Below, one piece after another: positions 40,748 through 50,084 of a stretch of DNA of 64,000 nucleotides. The notes below the pieces were generated by a model that worked only from the letters and a program-made list of their open reading frames with translations, was not told the origin of the DNA and did no database searches. Numbering within the stretch: position 1 is the stretch's first letter; each line of letters starts with the position of its first letter. Source of the DNA: Elusimicrobium sp. An273 (GTDB lineage Bacteria; Elusimicrobiota; Elusimicrobia; Elusimicrobiales; Elusimicrobiaceae); contig NZ_NFJD01000004.1 in NCBI RefSeq assembly GCF_002159705.1, positions 62,001 to 126,000 on the forward strand, given 5' to 3'. The position numbers and the translations under genes were made by a program.

Positions 40748-41395
40748 TTATAACTGGGCAATGCCCTCTTTAATTGCATAGCGCACCAGCTCGGCCTGTT
40801 TATGGATGCCAAGCTTTTTCATAATGTTATTGCGGTGCACGTGAATCGTGTTTAACGACAAATTAAACGATTTGGCAATTTGTTTGCTGCTGTAGCCTTC
40901 GGCAATCAGCTGCAGCACTTCTTTTTCCTTGGGGGTCAGGCCGGTGGCGTCGCGCTTGCGGGAAGAAGTTTTGCCCAAAAAACCCTGCACGATGTATTTG
41001 GATACTTTGCTGCACAAATAAAACCGGCCGGCGGCCACTTCTTCAATGGCGTCCACAATTTCGTCTGCGGTGGAAACTTTTACGATAAATCCTTTGGCCC
41101 CCGCCTTGAGGGATTTCTCCACCGATACGCGGTCGTCATACATGCTTAAAATAACGACTTTGGCCTGCGGGTCGTGCTTGACAATCCGCTCCGTGGCTTC
41201 AATGCCGTTTAAAAGCGGCATGGAAATGTCCACCACGTACACGTCGGCCTTGTGTTTTTGGGCGTACTCCACCAAATCTTTCCCGTTGGAAATTTCGGCT
41301 ACGATTTCCATATCTTTGCCCAAATTTTCCAACACCGCCCGTACTCCGTTGCGAACGATGGCATGATCATCAGCTAATACAATTTTTTTCTTCAT
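40748..41395 (-). CDS. NarL/LuxR-type response regulator
   Basis: A 215-residue response regulator. The receiver domain (about 4-120) has the acidic pair DD (9-10), phospho-acceptor D56 (VVDISMP), and a Lys near FIVKVS. The LuxR/GerE helix-turn-helix occupies about 145-208 (LTPKEKEVLQLIAEGYSSKQIAKS). ATG 41395 overlaps the stop of the kinase gene by 4 nt and starts the conserved MKKKIVLADD; an earlier in-frame start is unlikely. The paired kinase is encoded directly upstream. Confidence 0.94.
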   Translation of the reverse strand: MKKKIVLADDHAIVRNGVRAVLENLGKDMEIVAEISNGKDLVEYAQKHKADVYVVDISMPLLNGIEATERIVKHDPQAKVVILSMYDDRVSVEKSLKAGAKGFIVKVSTADEIVDAIEEVAAGRFYLCSKVSKYIVQGFLGKTSSRKRDATGLTPKEKEVLQLIAEGYSSKQIAKSFNLSLNTIHVHRNNIMKKLGIHKQAELVRYAIKEGIAQL

Positions 41396-42543
41396 TCGTT
41401 TCCCCCATACACCACGCACGGGCACGCGACCTCGATACGGGTTCCTTTTCCCGGCGTACTTTTGATGGATATCGTCCCGCCCAGCAGGCGTACACTGTCC
41501 TGCATGGCCAGAAGCCCTACTTTGCGGATAGAGCGCTGCTTTACCGGCTTAAAACCAATGCCGTCGTCTTCCACCACCAGGCGGATTTGATCGCCCTGCC
41601 GGGCCAGCAGCACATAAATTTTGCTGGCGCGGGCGTGTTTGACGATGTTGTTTAGCGCTTCTTGCACAATGCGGTAGAGCAAAATTTTTACACTGTCGGA
41701 AATGCCGTTTTCCTTGGTGGCCGGATCATAGTCAAACGTATAGGGAATATGCACATACCCGCTGATATTTTCCAACAGTTCCTGCACCGAGCCTCCCAGC
41801 GCACCGTCGTTCTCCAGGCTGGGCGGACGCAGGGACACGATGATATTTTTCACCCGGTCTACGCTGTTTTTAATCTGCGCGTCCAATTTGGCGATATCTT
41901 CCAAGGCCTGTTTGCGGTTGCCCTCTTTTACGCTGGCTTTTACCAGGCTAAGCAAAGCCGTTAAAATCACCACGGCCGAGCCGATTTCATCATGCAGCGC
42001 TTTGGAAATTTCCTTTTTCTCCGTTTCCCGTGCGGCCAGCAAAATCTGGGAAAACGTCCGCGGGGCCGAGCCTTCCCGCAGCATTTCTCCGCCGCGGTAC
42101 ACGCCGCCCCAATAGGTTATATCACGCGTCAGGAAAAGAATCCGGTCAATTTGGTTATTCTCCCCGCTAAGCGGGATGAGCGTGGTTTGGTAAAAACAAT
42201 GTTTGCCGGCTTTTTCAAGCCCCCATTCATAATGCTGAATATGGCCTTCCAGCGCCTGTTTAAGCGGGCGGGAATAGGCTGTTAAATTATCAGTAATATC
42301 CGCGAGAGAAAGCCGGCCGGAAATGTTGCTGACCACCGTGGCCTGCCGGGTATGAGCGTCCACCACCGCCACCACGTCGTAGCCTTCCACGCCGTGCTTT
42401 TGAATGGATTTTAAATCTTCGGGAGCCAACGCCCCCAGCAGCCCCTGTGCCGCTTCTTGCGGGGCCGGCTGTTGTTTATGTTGAGGACAGGAGAAAACGC
42501 GACAACGTTCTCCCTTAGATTGGGAAATTCGTTTTTTAGTCAT
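41392..42543 (-). CDS. Soluble histidine kinase, HisKA_3 type
   Basis: A 383-residue kinase with no membrane segment. A PAS-like sensor region (about 35-145) precedes the HisKA_3 dimerisation helix with phospho-acceptor H184 (ISKALHDEIGSA). A HATPase domain follows (VQEALNNIVKHA about 288-299; DDGIGFK; G-rich GKGTRIEVA). It should phosphorylate the NarL-type regulator encoded next. The N-terminus has two Cys (14 and 19, RCRVFSC) that might bind a metal or cluster. Shine-Dalgarno agagg. The signal is unknown but cytoplasmic. Confidence 0.9.
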   Translation of the reverse strand: MTKKRISQSKGERCRVFSCPQHKQQPAPQEAAQGLLGALAPEDLKSIQKHGVEGYDVVAVVDAHTRQATVVSNISGRLSLADITDNLTAYSRPLKQALEGHIQHYEWGLEKAGKHCFYQTTLIPLSGENNQIDRILFLTRDITYWGGVYRGGEMLREGSAPRTFSQILLAARETEKKEISKALHDEIGSAVVILTALLSLVKASVKEGNRKQALEDIAKLDAQIKNSVDRVKNIIVSLRPPSLENDGALGGSVQELLENISGYVHIPYTFDYDPATKENGISDSVKILLYRIVQEALNNIVKHARASKIYVLLARQGDQIRLVVEDDGIGFKPVKQRSIRKVGLLAMQDSVRLLGGTISIKSTPGKGTRIEVACPCVVYGGNE

Positions 42544-42643
42544 AAGCAGCCTCTAATACATCCTAACTGCTATTTTACAATAGTTTTACCCTTTTTTACT
42601 ACCCACACGCCGCCCGGAACAAGCAGTTATCAGCGGGTATTTT

Positions 42644-42652
42644 TGATATAAT
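42644..42652 (+). promoter_or_regulatory. Extended -10 of the PBP1A gene, leaderless
   Basis: TGATATAAT is a full consensus extended -10, ending 7 nt before the ATG at 42660. Transcription should start on or next to the initiation codon. Confidence 0.68.
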
Positions 42653-42659
42653 TTAGTGT

Positions 42660-44792
42660 ATGTATAAACGCTTTCAAAAACTCATTACGTCCAAACCCTT
42701 TATCTTCTCCGCGCTGGCGGGGCTGTTTGTACTGATTATTTTATGCGCCGTTTTTATGCGCTATATTTTTTCGGGTCTGCCGCCGGTCTATGAAATGGAA
42801 GAATATACCCCTTCCCTCACGACCAAAGTGTTTGACCGAAACAACAAACTCATCCACGAATTTTCCATTGAAAAACGCAGCATGGTGCCGCTGGAAGACA
42901 TTCCGGTGGATCTGCAAAACGCCGTGGTGGCGATGGAAGACCGCGATTTCTTCTCCCACCCGGGTTTTTCCGTAAAAGGCATTTTGCGCGCGTTGATGCA
43001 CGATATCTTAACCGGGCAGGCCAAACAAGGTGCCTCCACCCTTACCCAGCAGCTTTCCCGCGGCGTATTTCTTACGCAGGAAAAAAAGATTATCCGCAAA
43101 ATCCGCGAAATTATTTTGGCCATTCAAATTGAACATCAATTCAGCAAACGCGAAATTTTGCAAATGTATTTAAACCAAATTTACCTGGGAAGCGGCGCCT
43201 ACGGGGTAAAAGCGGCGGCCAAGAAATACTTTGACAAAGAACTTTCCGAACTGACCACCGGCGAAGCGGCCCTTATCGTGGGGCTGATTCCCGCTCCGGG
43301 CCGCTACAATCCGTTTGCCAACCCCGACTTGGCCCGCCAGCGCCGCAATTTGGTGCTGGACGTGATGTACCAGCAAAATTACATTACCAAAGACGAACTG
43401 GAAGCCGCCAAGCAGGAACCCCTGCCCGAAAAACCGCCCGTGCCTGAAGACGCCCCCGGCCAATACTTTATTGAACACATCCGCCGCATTCTGGAGCCCA
43501 AATACGGCATGGACGTCTTATGGAAAGCGGGTTTGAGCATTTACACCACCGTGGATATTGACCAACAGGCCGCGGCCGAAAAAATCATGAACGAATACCT
43601 GCAGCAATACGACGAACAGGTAGCCAAAGGGCTGGGAATTGAAATAGACCCCAACGATACCGAGGCCGACACGGAAGAAACCGCCGCACAGGAGGAGGAA
43701 CCCACCGACCCCAAGGCCGAATATCCCCGCCTGCAGGGCGCATTTATGGTGCGCGACGTCAAAACCGGCGCCGTGCGCGTGCTGGTGGGCGGACGCGGCT
43801 TTGACGAAAGCAAATTCAACCGCGCCACCCAAGCCAAACGCCAGCCGGGTTCTTCGTTTAAACCGTACGTCTGGATGGCCGCCTTGCAAAAAGGCTACAC
43901 ACCGGCCACCTTGGTAAAAGACCTGCCCACCATGTTCTACTACGACGGGCGCAACTGGCGCACCTTTGATGAAAATTCGGATTTGTATTCCTTGGATTTG
44001 GCCAAACAATCCTTTATCGCCAGCAAAGATTTCAGCGTCTGGGTGCCGCAAAACTACGGCGGGCGCAACGAAGGATGGATTACGCTGCGCAAAGGGCTGG
44101 AAAAATCCAAAAACTTAGTGGCCGTCAACTTAATTGACGCCATCGGCGTGCCGGCCGTGGTGCGCGTAGCGCGCAAAGCGGGCATTACTTCGGCCCTGCC
44201 GCGGGTGCCGGCCTTGGCGTTGGGCGTAAGCGTGGTGGCGATGGATGAACATCTGGCCGCGCTGACCACTTTTGCCAACGGCGGCATTCACACCGACAAC
44301 TATTATATTGAACGCGTGGAAGACGCCAACGGGCGCATTTTGGAACAGCATGTGCCGGTGGAAGAGGCGGCTTTCTCGCCGCAGGATTCTTATTTGTTAA
44401 TTAATATGATGAAGGGCGTCGTCCAGCGCGGAAGCGGCGCGTACGTATCCCGTTTGGGAAGAAATATCGCCGGCAAAACGGGCACCACGCAAAGCCACCG
44501 CGATATGTGGTTCGTCGGGATGACGCCGCACACCGCGGCCGCCGCGTGGATGGGGTATGACGACGACGCTTCCCACGAAAAAGGCGCCCGCTTTACCGGC
44601 AGCACCACCGCCCGCTGGTGGACGGCTATTATGCAGGAAATTTTAAAAGACGAACCCAACGACGATTTTGCCGTTCCGGAAGGCATTTCCTTTGCCTACA
44701 TCAACCCGACCACGGGCAAGCTGGCCATGCCTACGGAGCGCAACAAATTTTTGGAAGCGTTTATCGCCGGCACCGAACCGCAAAGCTTTTAA
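42660..44792 (+). CDS. mrcA: Penicillin-binding protein 1A
   Basis: A 710-residue bifunctional wall synthase. A transmembrane anchor (about 14-38) is followed by a GT51 transglycosylase domain with catalytic E93 (AMEDRDFFSH) and QGASTLTQQLSR. The transpeptidase domain has SxxK in RQPGSSFKP (about 394-402), SKN in LEKSKNLV, and KTGTT (about 604-608). An acidic insert of about 30 residues (around 320-350, rich in D/E/T) separates the domains. Followed by mfd, 31 nt downstream, with no terminator. Confidence 0.96.
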   Translation: MYKRFQKLITSKPFIFSALAGLFVLIILCAVFMRYIFSGLPPVYEMEEYTPSLTTKVFDRNNKLIHEFSIEKRSMVPLEDIPVDLQNAVVAMEDRDFFSHPGFSVKGILRALMHDILTGQAKQGASTLTQQLSRGVFLTQEKKIIRKIREIILAIQIEHQFSKREILQMYLNQIYLGSGAYGVKAAAKKYFDKELSELTTGEAALIVGLIPAPGRYNPFANPDLARQRRNLVLDVMYQQNYITKDELEAAKQEPLPEKPPVPEDAPGQYFIEHIRRILEPKYGMDVLWKAGLSIYTTVDIDQQAAAEKIMNEYLQQYDEQVAKGLGIEIDPNDTEADTEETAAQEEEPTDPKAEYPRLQGAFMVRDVKTGAVRVLVGGRGFDESKFNRATQAKRQPGSSFKPYVWMAALQKGYTPATLVKDLPTMFYYDGRNWRTFDENSDLYSLDLAKQSFIASKDFSVWVPQNYGGRNEGWITLRKGLEKSKNLVAVNLIDAIGVPAVVRVARKAGITSALPRVPALALGVSVVAMDEHLAALTTFANGGIHTDNYYIERVEDANGRILEQHVPVEEAAFSPQDSYLLINMMKGVVQRGSGAYVSRLGRNIAGKTGTTQSHRDMWFVGMTPHTAAAAWMGYDDDASHEKGARFTGSTTARWWTAIMQEILKDEPNDDFAVPEGISFAYINPTTGKLAMPTERNKFLEAFIAGTEPQSF

Positions 44793-44823
44793 GCCCTTTG
44801 GCGGCGGATAAAAAGTTGGACGT

Positions 44824-47800
44824 ATGACAGACAAAAAGCAGACGTTTCCCTCCCGTTACTACGGCCTGCCAAACGGCGCCGCAAAGGCGTACTTTGTCTG
44901 CCAAAAATACCTCAACCGCAACCAAAACGCCCTTTTTGTTACTTCCTCGGATACCGACGATTTTGACAACGCCGCCCACGAATTTGCCCCCCGCGGCGCA
45001 CAAGTGTTCCACCTGCCCGATACCGACACCGGCCGCATGGACGCCCTGTACGATTTGCTTTCCCCCGCGTCCGGCCCGCGCGTTTTAAGCGCCTCGTATG
45101 AAGCGCTTTCTCTGCCGCTGCCCAGCCCGCAGGAATTTAAAGCGCGTCTTTTCACCGTCCGCCGCGGCGATACGCTACGCCGCCAGGAACTGCTGGATAA
45201 CTTGCAAGCCGCCGGCTACACCCGCGAGGACTACGCCGAAACCCCCGGCCAATACGCCGCACGCGGCAGCGTGGTGGACATTTTTTGCCTAAACCGCCCG
45301 GAACCGCTGCGCCTGTATTTTGCCGGCAACCGCGTAGACGTCATCAGCGCGTTTGACCTGGATACCCAAAACACCAAAGAACACGTAGACGAAGCCGTCG
45401 TCATTCCGCTGGCGTTTAGCCAAACGCCCGCCACCTTGGCCGATTATACCCCGGGCTACACCTTTATATTTGACGAGCCGGACAAAGAGTTCCCGCTGGC
45501 GGACTATCCCGGCTGCGCCGTTACCACCCTTTTGCCCTCGGCCGACGCTACCGACTGCGGGTTGAAATCCAACATTGCCTTCAACGCCAATATGGAACTG
45601 CTGGAGCACGAGGTGGCTTCCCTGCAGGAGCGCTCCATGACGGTTACCATTTGCTGTTTAAACCGCGGGGAATTAGACCGCATGACCGAACTGACGGCCG
45701 ATTACCCGCACCTGAAAAAAGCCGTTTTTAAAATCTCTCCGCTGACGCAGGGGTTCTACAGCCCCGAAGATCATTTTGCGCTGATTACGTCCAACGAAAT
45801 CTTAGACCGCCGCTACAACACCTCGCGCGTACTGAAGCGTTTTGACGTGGAAGGCGCCAAGCGCGTGCGGTTTAAAGAATTGCAGGCGGGGGATTATGTC
45901 GTCCACCAGGAGCACGGCATCGGCCGTTATTTGGGGCTGGAAGTGTTGGACAAAGAAGAAAACCCCACCGACTGCCTGGTCATTGAATACCGGCGGGGCA
46001 GCCGCCTGTATGTGCCGATGTACGACTTTAAAAAAGTGCAAAAATATATCGGAGCCGGCGGCAAGCGGCCGGCGCTGTCGGCTTTGGGCGGCGTGGCGTG
46101 GAAAGACGTCAAAAAACGGGTCAAAGAAGAAGCCCAAAAAGCCGCCAAAGAAATTTTGCATTTGGAGGCTCTCCGCCAAGCCACGCCGGCGCCCGAAGTG
46201 CCCGGAGACCCGCGCATTGAACAGGAATTTGCCGATTCGTTCCCTTACGTGCTGACCCCCGGGCAGGAGCAGGCCATCCGGGATACGCTGCACGATTTGG
46301 ATCTGCCCAAACCCATGGACAGGGTACTGGTGGGAGACGTGGGCTTTGGCAAAACGGAAGTAGCCATGCGGGCCGCCTTAAAAGTGGCGCTTTCCGGCAA
46401 ACAAGTGATGGTGCTGGTGCCCACCACCATTTTGGCCGACCAACATTATAAAACGTTTTCCAAACGCATGGCTGGTTTTCCCGTCAATGTGCGGATGCTG
46501 TGCCGGTTTCAAACGCCCAAAGAACAAAAAGCCGTCATTGCGGAACTTAAAAGCGGCGTGTGCGACATCATCATCGGCACCCACCGGCTGATGAGCAAAG
46601 ACATTGAATTTCACGACTTAGGCCTGGTGATTATAGACGAAGAGCACCGCTTCGGCGTCAAGCAGAAAGAAAAAATCCGCTCCAAGCTCACCGGCGTGCA
46701 TTCCCTGCTCTTAAGCGCCACCCCCATTCCGCGCACGCTCAACCAGTCGCTCTCGTCCCTGCGCGATATTTCGCTCATTGACACGCCCCCCCGCGGCCGC
46801 ACCCCCATTAAAACCGTCGTTACCGCTTGGAACAACGACCTCGCCGCCGCCGCCATCAACCAGGAACTGGCCCGCGGCGGGCAGGTGTACTATGTCTACA
46901 ACAGCGTGCAGAGCATGCAGTCGCGCTATTTGTTTTTAAAGAAACTGGTTCCGCAGGCGCGCATTTGCATGGCGCACGGCCAAATGGACGAAAAGGAACT
47001 GGAACAAACGCTGTGGGATTTTAATAACGGAAAATACGATATCCTGCTGGCCTCCACCATTATAGAATCCGGCATCGACATCACCAACGCCAACACCTTA
47101 ATTGTAGAAAACGCCCAGAACTTCGGTCTGGCCCAGCTCTACCAGCTGCGCGGGCGCATCGGCCGCGGCAGCACCAAAGCGTATTGCTATCTATTCCACC
47201 CGGATTGGCTGTTTAAAAACAAAGAAGAACCGCAGGACAATTTTGCCGATTTGGCCGCCGTGTACTGGAAACCCAAAGAAGAAAAAGACCCCACCGAAGA
47301 GGCCCGCAAACGCTTGGCCGCGCTTATGGAATTTGGCGAACTGGGCAGCGGCTTCCGCCTGGCGCTTCGCGATATGGAAATCCGCGGGGCGGGCGATTTG
47401 CTGGGCGTCAAACAGCACGGCTACGTAAACGAAGTGGGGCTGAGCCTGTACTGCGATTTGGTGGCCGCGGAAGTAAAAAAATTAAAAGGCGAGCGGGTGG
47501 AGCGCAACCTGCATGCCAAAGTCAATTTGCCAGTAGCGGCTTATATTCCGCCGGATTATATCCCGGACGACGCCGACCGCCTGCGCTATTACAAAGAACT
47601 CATGAGCGCGGACGAAACCAAAACGCAAGCGCTGCTGGCCAAATTAAAAGATTTAAGCGGCCCGCTGCCGCCGGAAGTCGTGCACTTGGCGGAGCTGTTT
47701 CGGATGTCGGCCCGGGCGGGCGCGTTGGAAATTTACCATGTGGACTGGCTGGACGGCCAGTTGGAACTGTTGTTTACGCGCCGCTTTAAAATGCCGCCCA

Positions 47801-47967
47801 CCCTGCCCGGCGAATTATTCAACCGCTTCGGGGCCGACCGGGTGGAATTTGTAAAATCCAAAAACGGAGACGGCCTGCGCCTTACGGCGCCCGCCGGCAA
47901 AGACCCGGTGGCTTTTGCCCGGGAAGTTCTTTTATTTTTTGAACAAATTTTAAAACCGCAAAAATGA
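44824..47967 (+). CDS. mfd: Transcription-repair coupling factor
   Basis: A 1047-residue Mfd that displaces stalled RNA polymerase and recruits UvrA. The N-terminal UvrB-like region (about 40-320), RNA polymerase-interacting domain (about 350-420, GDYVVHQEHGIGRYLGL) and helicase are in standard order. Walker A is GDVGFGKTEVA (about 502-512) and motif II is DEEH (about 604-607). It ends with a TRCF domain. Slightly shorter than E. coli Mfd (1148). No clear Shine-Dalgarno, so it may be read together with the PBP1A gene. Confidence 0.96.
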   Translation: MTDKKQTFPSRYYGLPNGAAKAYFVCQKYLNRNQNALFVTSSDTDDFDNAAHEFAPRGAQVFHLPDTDTGRMDALYDLLSPASGPRVLSASYEALSLPLPSPQEFKARLFTVRRGDTLRRQELLDNLQAAGYTREDYAETPGQYAARGSVVDIFCLNRPEPLRLYFAGNRVDVISAFDLDTQNTKEHVDEAVVIPLAFSQTPATLADYTPGYTFIFDEPDKEFPLADYPGCAVTTLLPSADATDCGLKSNIAFNANMELLEHEVASLQERSMTVTICCLNRGELDRMTELTADYPHLKKAVFKISPLTQGFYSPEDHFALITSNEILDRRYNTSRVLKRFDVEGAKRVRFKELQAGDYVVHQEHGIGRYLGLEVLDKEENPTDCLVIEYRRGSRLYVPMYDFKKVQKYIGAGGKRPALSALGGVAWKDVKKRVKEEAQKAAKEILHLEALRQATPAPEVPGDPRIEQEFADSFPYVLTPGQEQAIRDTLHDLDLPKPMDRVLVGDVGFGKTEVAMRAALKVALSGKQVMVLVPTTILADQHYKTFSKRMAGFPVNVRMLCRFQTPKEQKAVIAELKSGVCDIIIGTHRLMSKDIEFHDLGLVIIDEEHRFGVKQKEKIRSKLTGVHSLLLSATPIPRTLNQSLSSLRDISLIDTPPRGRTPIKTVVTAWNNDLAAAAINQELARGGQVYYVYNSVQSMQSRYLFLKKLVPQARICMAHGQMDEKELEQTLWDFNNGKYDILLASTIIESGIDITNANTLIVENAQNFGLAQLYQLRGRIGRGSTKAYCYLFHPDWLFKNKEEPQDNFADLAAVYWKPKEEKDPTEEARKRLAALMEFGELGSGFRLALRDMEIRGAGDLLGVKQHGYVNEVGLSLYCDLVAAEVKKLKGERVERNLHAKVNLPVAAYIPPDYIPDDADRLRYYKELMSADETKTQALLAKLKDLSGPLPPEVVHLAELFRMSARAGALEIYHVDWLDGQLELLFTRRFKMPPTLPGELFNRFGADRVEFVKSKNGDGLRLTAPAGKDPVAFAREVLLFFEQILKPQK

Positions 47968-47973
47968 TATAGT
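47965..47973 (+). promoter_or_regulatory. Extended -10 overlapping the mfd stop codon
   Basis: TGATATAGT, whose first three bases are the mfd stop; the ATG at 47982 is 8 nt downstream. Confidence 0.52.
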
Positions 47974-47981
47974 ATATGCAT

Positions 47982-48800
47982 ATGAAAAGATGTTTGCTTA
48001 TCGCCGTTTTATGCCTAGCGGTCTGGGGCTGCAAAAAAGCCGCCGACACCATCCCGGACGATGCCGCCGCCCGCGTGGGGCGCGAAACCATCACGGAAGA
48101 AGACATTGCCGCCCGTACGGCGCTGCTTTCAGAGGATGACCGCGCCTTCGCCAAAACGCCTATCGGCCGCCAGAATTTGCTGCAGATTATTACGCGCGAA
48201 AAACTGATTGCCGCCGCCGCCAAAGACGAACAGCTGGATCAGTCGGACGTGTACCTTTCCATTATGGAAGACAAGCGCGCCCAACTGGCCGACATTTACC
48301 GCCAATTCGGCGAGCAAACGCTGGAGCAACTGTGGTATGACGAGCTTAAAGAAAAAGGCGACACGGCCGTAACGGACGAAGAAATAGACGCCTACTACGA
48401 CAAATACCCGTATGAAATGACCATTCAGCAAATCATCATCGACAATGCCCAAACCGCCGACCAAGTGCTGCGGGCGCTCAAGGCCTCCCCCCGCCGCTGG
48501 AACGAACTGGAACGCCAATACAGCTGTGCGCCGGATGCGCTGCGCAAACTTTCGTTTATGCCGGGGGAATACCTGCCGGACATTGAGGTCATCGCCGCCA
48601 ACTCCCCCACCAACAGCGTGCAAGGTTTTTTCAAAACGGCGCAGGGATTTCATATAATAAAGAAAACAGGCGAGAAACGCCTTTCGCGCAAAGCGGCCGA
48701 GCCGCGCATCCGCGAAGTGTTGGAAAATAAAAAGTTGGATAAAATTTTGGATGCTCTTAAAAACAAGTACGAGGTTGTGATATATGAAAAAAGCGAATAA
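47982..48800 (+). CDS. Exported parvulin-like (PpiC/SurA) protein, probable lipoprotein
   Basis: A 272-residue exported protein. The N-terminus MKRCLLIAVLCLAVWGCKK ends in a lipobox-like AVWGC. A SurA-N-type helical region and a degenerate parvulin domain (IQQIIIDNAQTADQVLRAL ... GFFKTAQGFHIIKKTG) follow, so it probably chaperones outer-membrane proteins. I prefer ATG 47982, 8 nt after an extended -10, to ATG 47976, which would sit only 2 nt from it. Its end overlaps the next gene by 17 nt. Confidence 0.82.
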   Translation: MKRCLLIAVLCLAVWGCKKAADTIPDDAAARVGRETITEEDIAARTALLSEDDRAFAKTPIGRQNLLQIITREKLIAAAAKDEQLDQSDVYLSIMEDKRAQLADIYRQFGEQTLEQLWYDELKEKGDTAVTDEEIDAYYDKYPYEMTIQQIIIDNAQTADQVLRALKASPRRWNELERQYSCAPDALRKLSFMPGEYLPDIEVIAANSPTNSVQGFFKTAQGFHIIKKTGEKRLSRKAAEPRIREVLENKKLDKILDALKNKYEVVIYEKSE

Positions 48801-49998
48801 ACTGTTTTTAGCCGTCTTGCTGGCGGCGTTAGGGGTAAACGGGCAGGCCAAGGTAATGGAATCTTCCGTTGCCACGGTGAACGGACGCCCGATTCTCTCC
48901 TCCGAGTATGACACGTATCTGGACGGCGTCATCGAACAATATGAACTGGCTGCCCCGCAATTTTTGCAGCAGCCCTACGCCAAAGATATTTTAGGGCGGG
49001 AAGTGCTTAAAGAACTGATTTCCAAAGAACTTTTGTATCAGGCCGCGGAGGAAGAAAAAATCCAAGTAAAAGATTCCGAGGTGGACGCCGGGTTGAACGA
49101 AATCAAGAGCCGGTTTATCGTGGATGAAACCACCGGCAAGCCCGATCCCAAAGGGGCCGACAAACGCTTTACCGAAGCCCTTAAAAAACAGGGCATGAGC
49201 CTGAAAACCTACACCAAAAAGCTTTCCCAAGATGTGGCCGTGCGCAAACTGATGGAAGAAAAGCTCAAAGCCACCGTCAAACCCGTGGAAGAGGCCGACG
49301 CCAAAGCGCTGTATGACGACGTGGAAGCCGTCATGAAAAATAAAACCAAAAAGATAAAAGAACTGGAAAAAGAAGATCCGGCCCGCCTTAAAGAAGCACA
49401 AGCAATCGCCGCCAAACTCAAACAGCTGACGGGCGAACAAGTGCGCATCGGGCACATTTATCTGGCCGTTACCAAAGATATGAAACCGGCCGACGTCAAG
49501 AAAAAAGAAGAATTGGCCAAACAAATCAAAAAAGAAATTGACAACGGAATGGATTTCTCGGAAGCGGTCAAAAAATATACCGAAGACAAAAACGCCCTGG
49601 CCAGCGGCGGAGATATGATTTTGCTCAAAGGTGTAGCGCCCAAAGCCATTGACGAAAAAGCGTTTTCGCTCGCCGTAGGCAAAGTAAGCGATCCGATTAA
49701 AAGCGATGTGGGATTTCACATTATTAAAATTAAAGAAAAACGCGCAGAAAGATCGATTTCCTACGAAGACATTGCCAAAGATTTAGCCCAATACTTGGCC
49801 CAGCAGCGCGTACAGCTGGCGATGGCCCAATATATTGAAGAGCTCTACAACAAGGCCGACGTCAAAGTAACCATTGAATTTGAATCGGACGCCCTGCTGC
49901 AAGACCAAGCCGCCGACGCCAAAGCGGCCCCGGAGAAATCCGCCGCCAAAGACGCCAAAGCGGACGCCAAAACGGCTAAAGAAGACAGCAAAAAATAA
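48784..49998 (+). CDS. surA: SurA-like periplasmic chaperone / parvulin
   Basis: A 404-residue exported protein with a signal peptide (about 1-22). An N-terminal SurA chaperone domain (SVATVNGRPILSSEYD) and one parvulin domain (VRIGHIYLAVTKDM ... GGDMILLKGVAPKAIDEKAF ... VGFHIIKI, about 218-325) are present. The C-terminal tail (about 370-404) is a low-complexity Ala/Lys/Asp stretch. E. coli SurA has two parvulin domains; this has one. Shine-Dalgarno gagg lies inside the upstream gene. pdxA follows, as in the E. coli surA-pdxA order. Confidence 0.85.
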   Translation: MKKANKLFLAVLLAALGVNGQAKVMESSVATVNGRPILSSEYDTYLDGVIEQYELAAPQFLQQPYAKDILGREVLKELISKELLYQAAEEEKIQVKDSEVDAGLNEIKSRFIVDETTGKPDPKGADKRFTEALKKQGMSLKTYTKKLSQDVAVRKLMEEKLKATVKPVEEADAKALYDDVEAVMKNKTKKIKELEKEDPARLKEAQAIAAKLKQLTGEQVRIGHIYLAVTKDMKPADVKKKEELAKQIKKEIDNGMDFSEAVKKYTEDKNALASGGDMILLKGVAPKAIDEKAFSLAVGKVSDPIKSDVGFHIIKIKEKRAERSISYEDIAKDLAQYLAQQRVQLAMAQYIEELYNKADVKVTIEFESDALLQDQAADAKAAPEKSAAKDAKADAKTAKEDSKK

Positions 49999-50084
49999 AA
50001 CGGAGTCTGTCCATTCGTTTCTAAACCTAAAAGGCAAAACGGTTCCTCACCTCCCTTTTGAGTTTAATTAGATTCGGACAATTC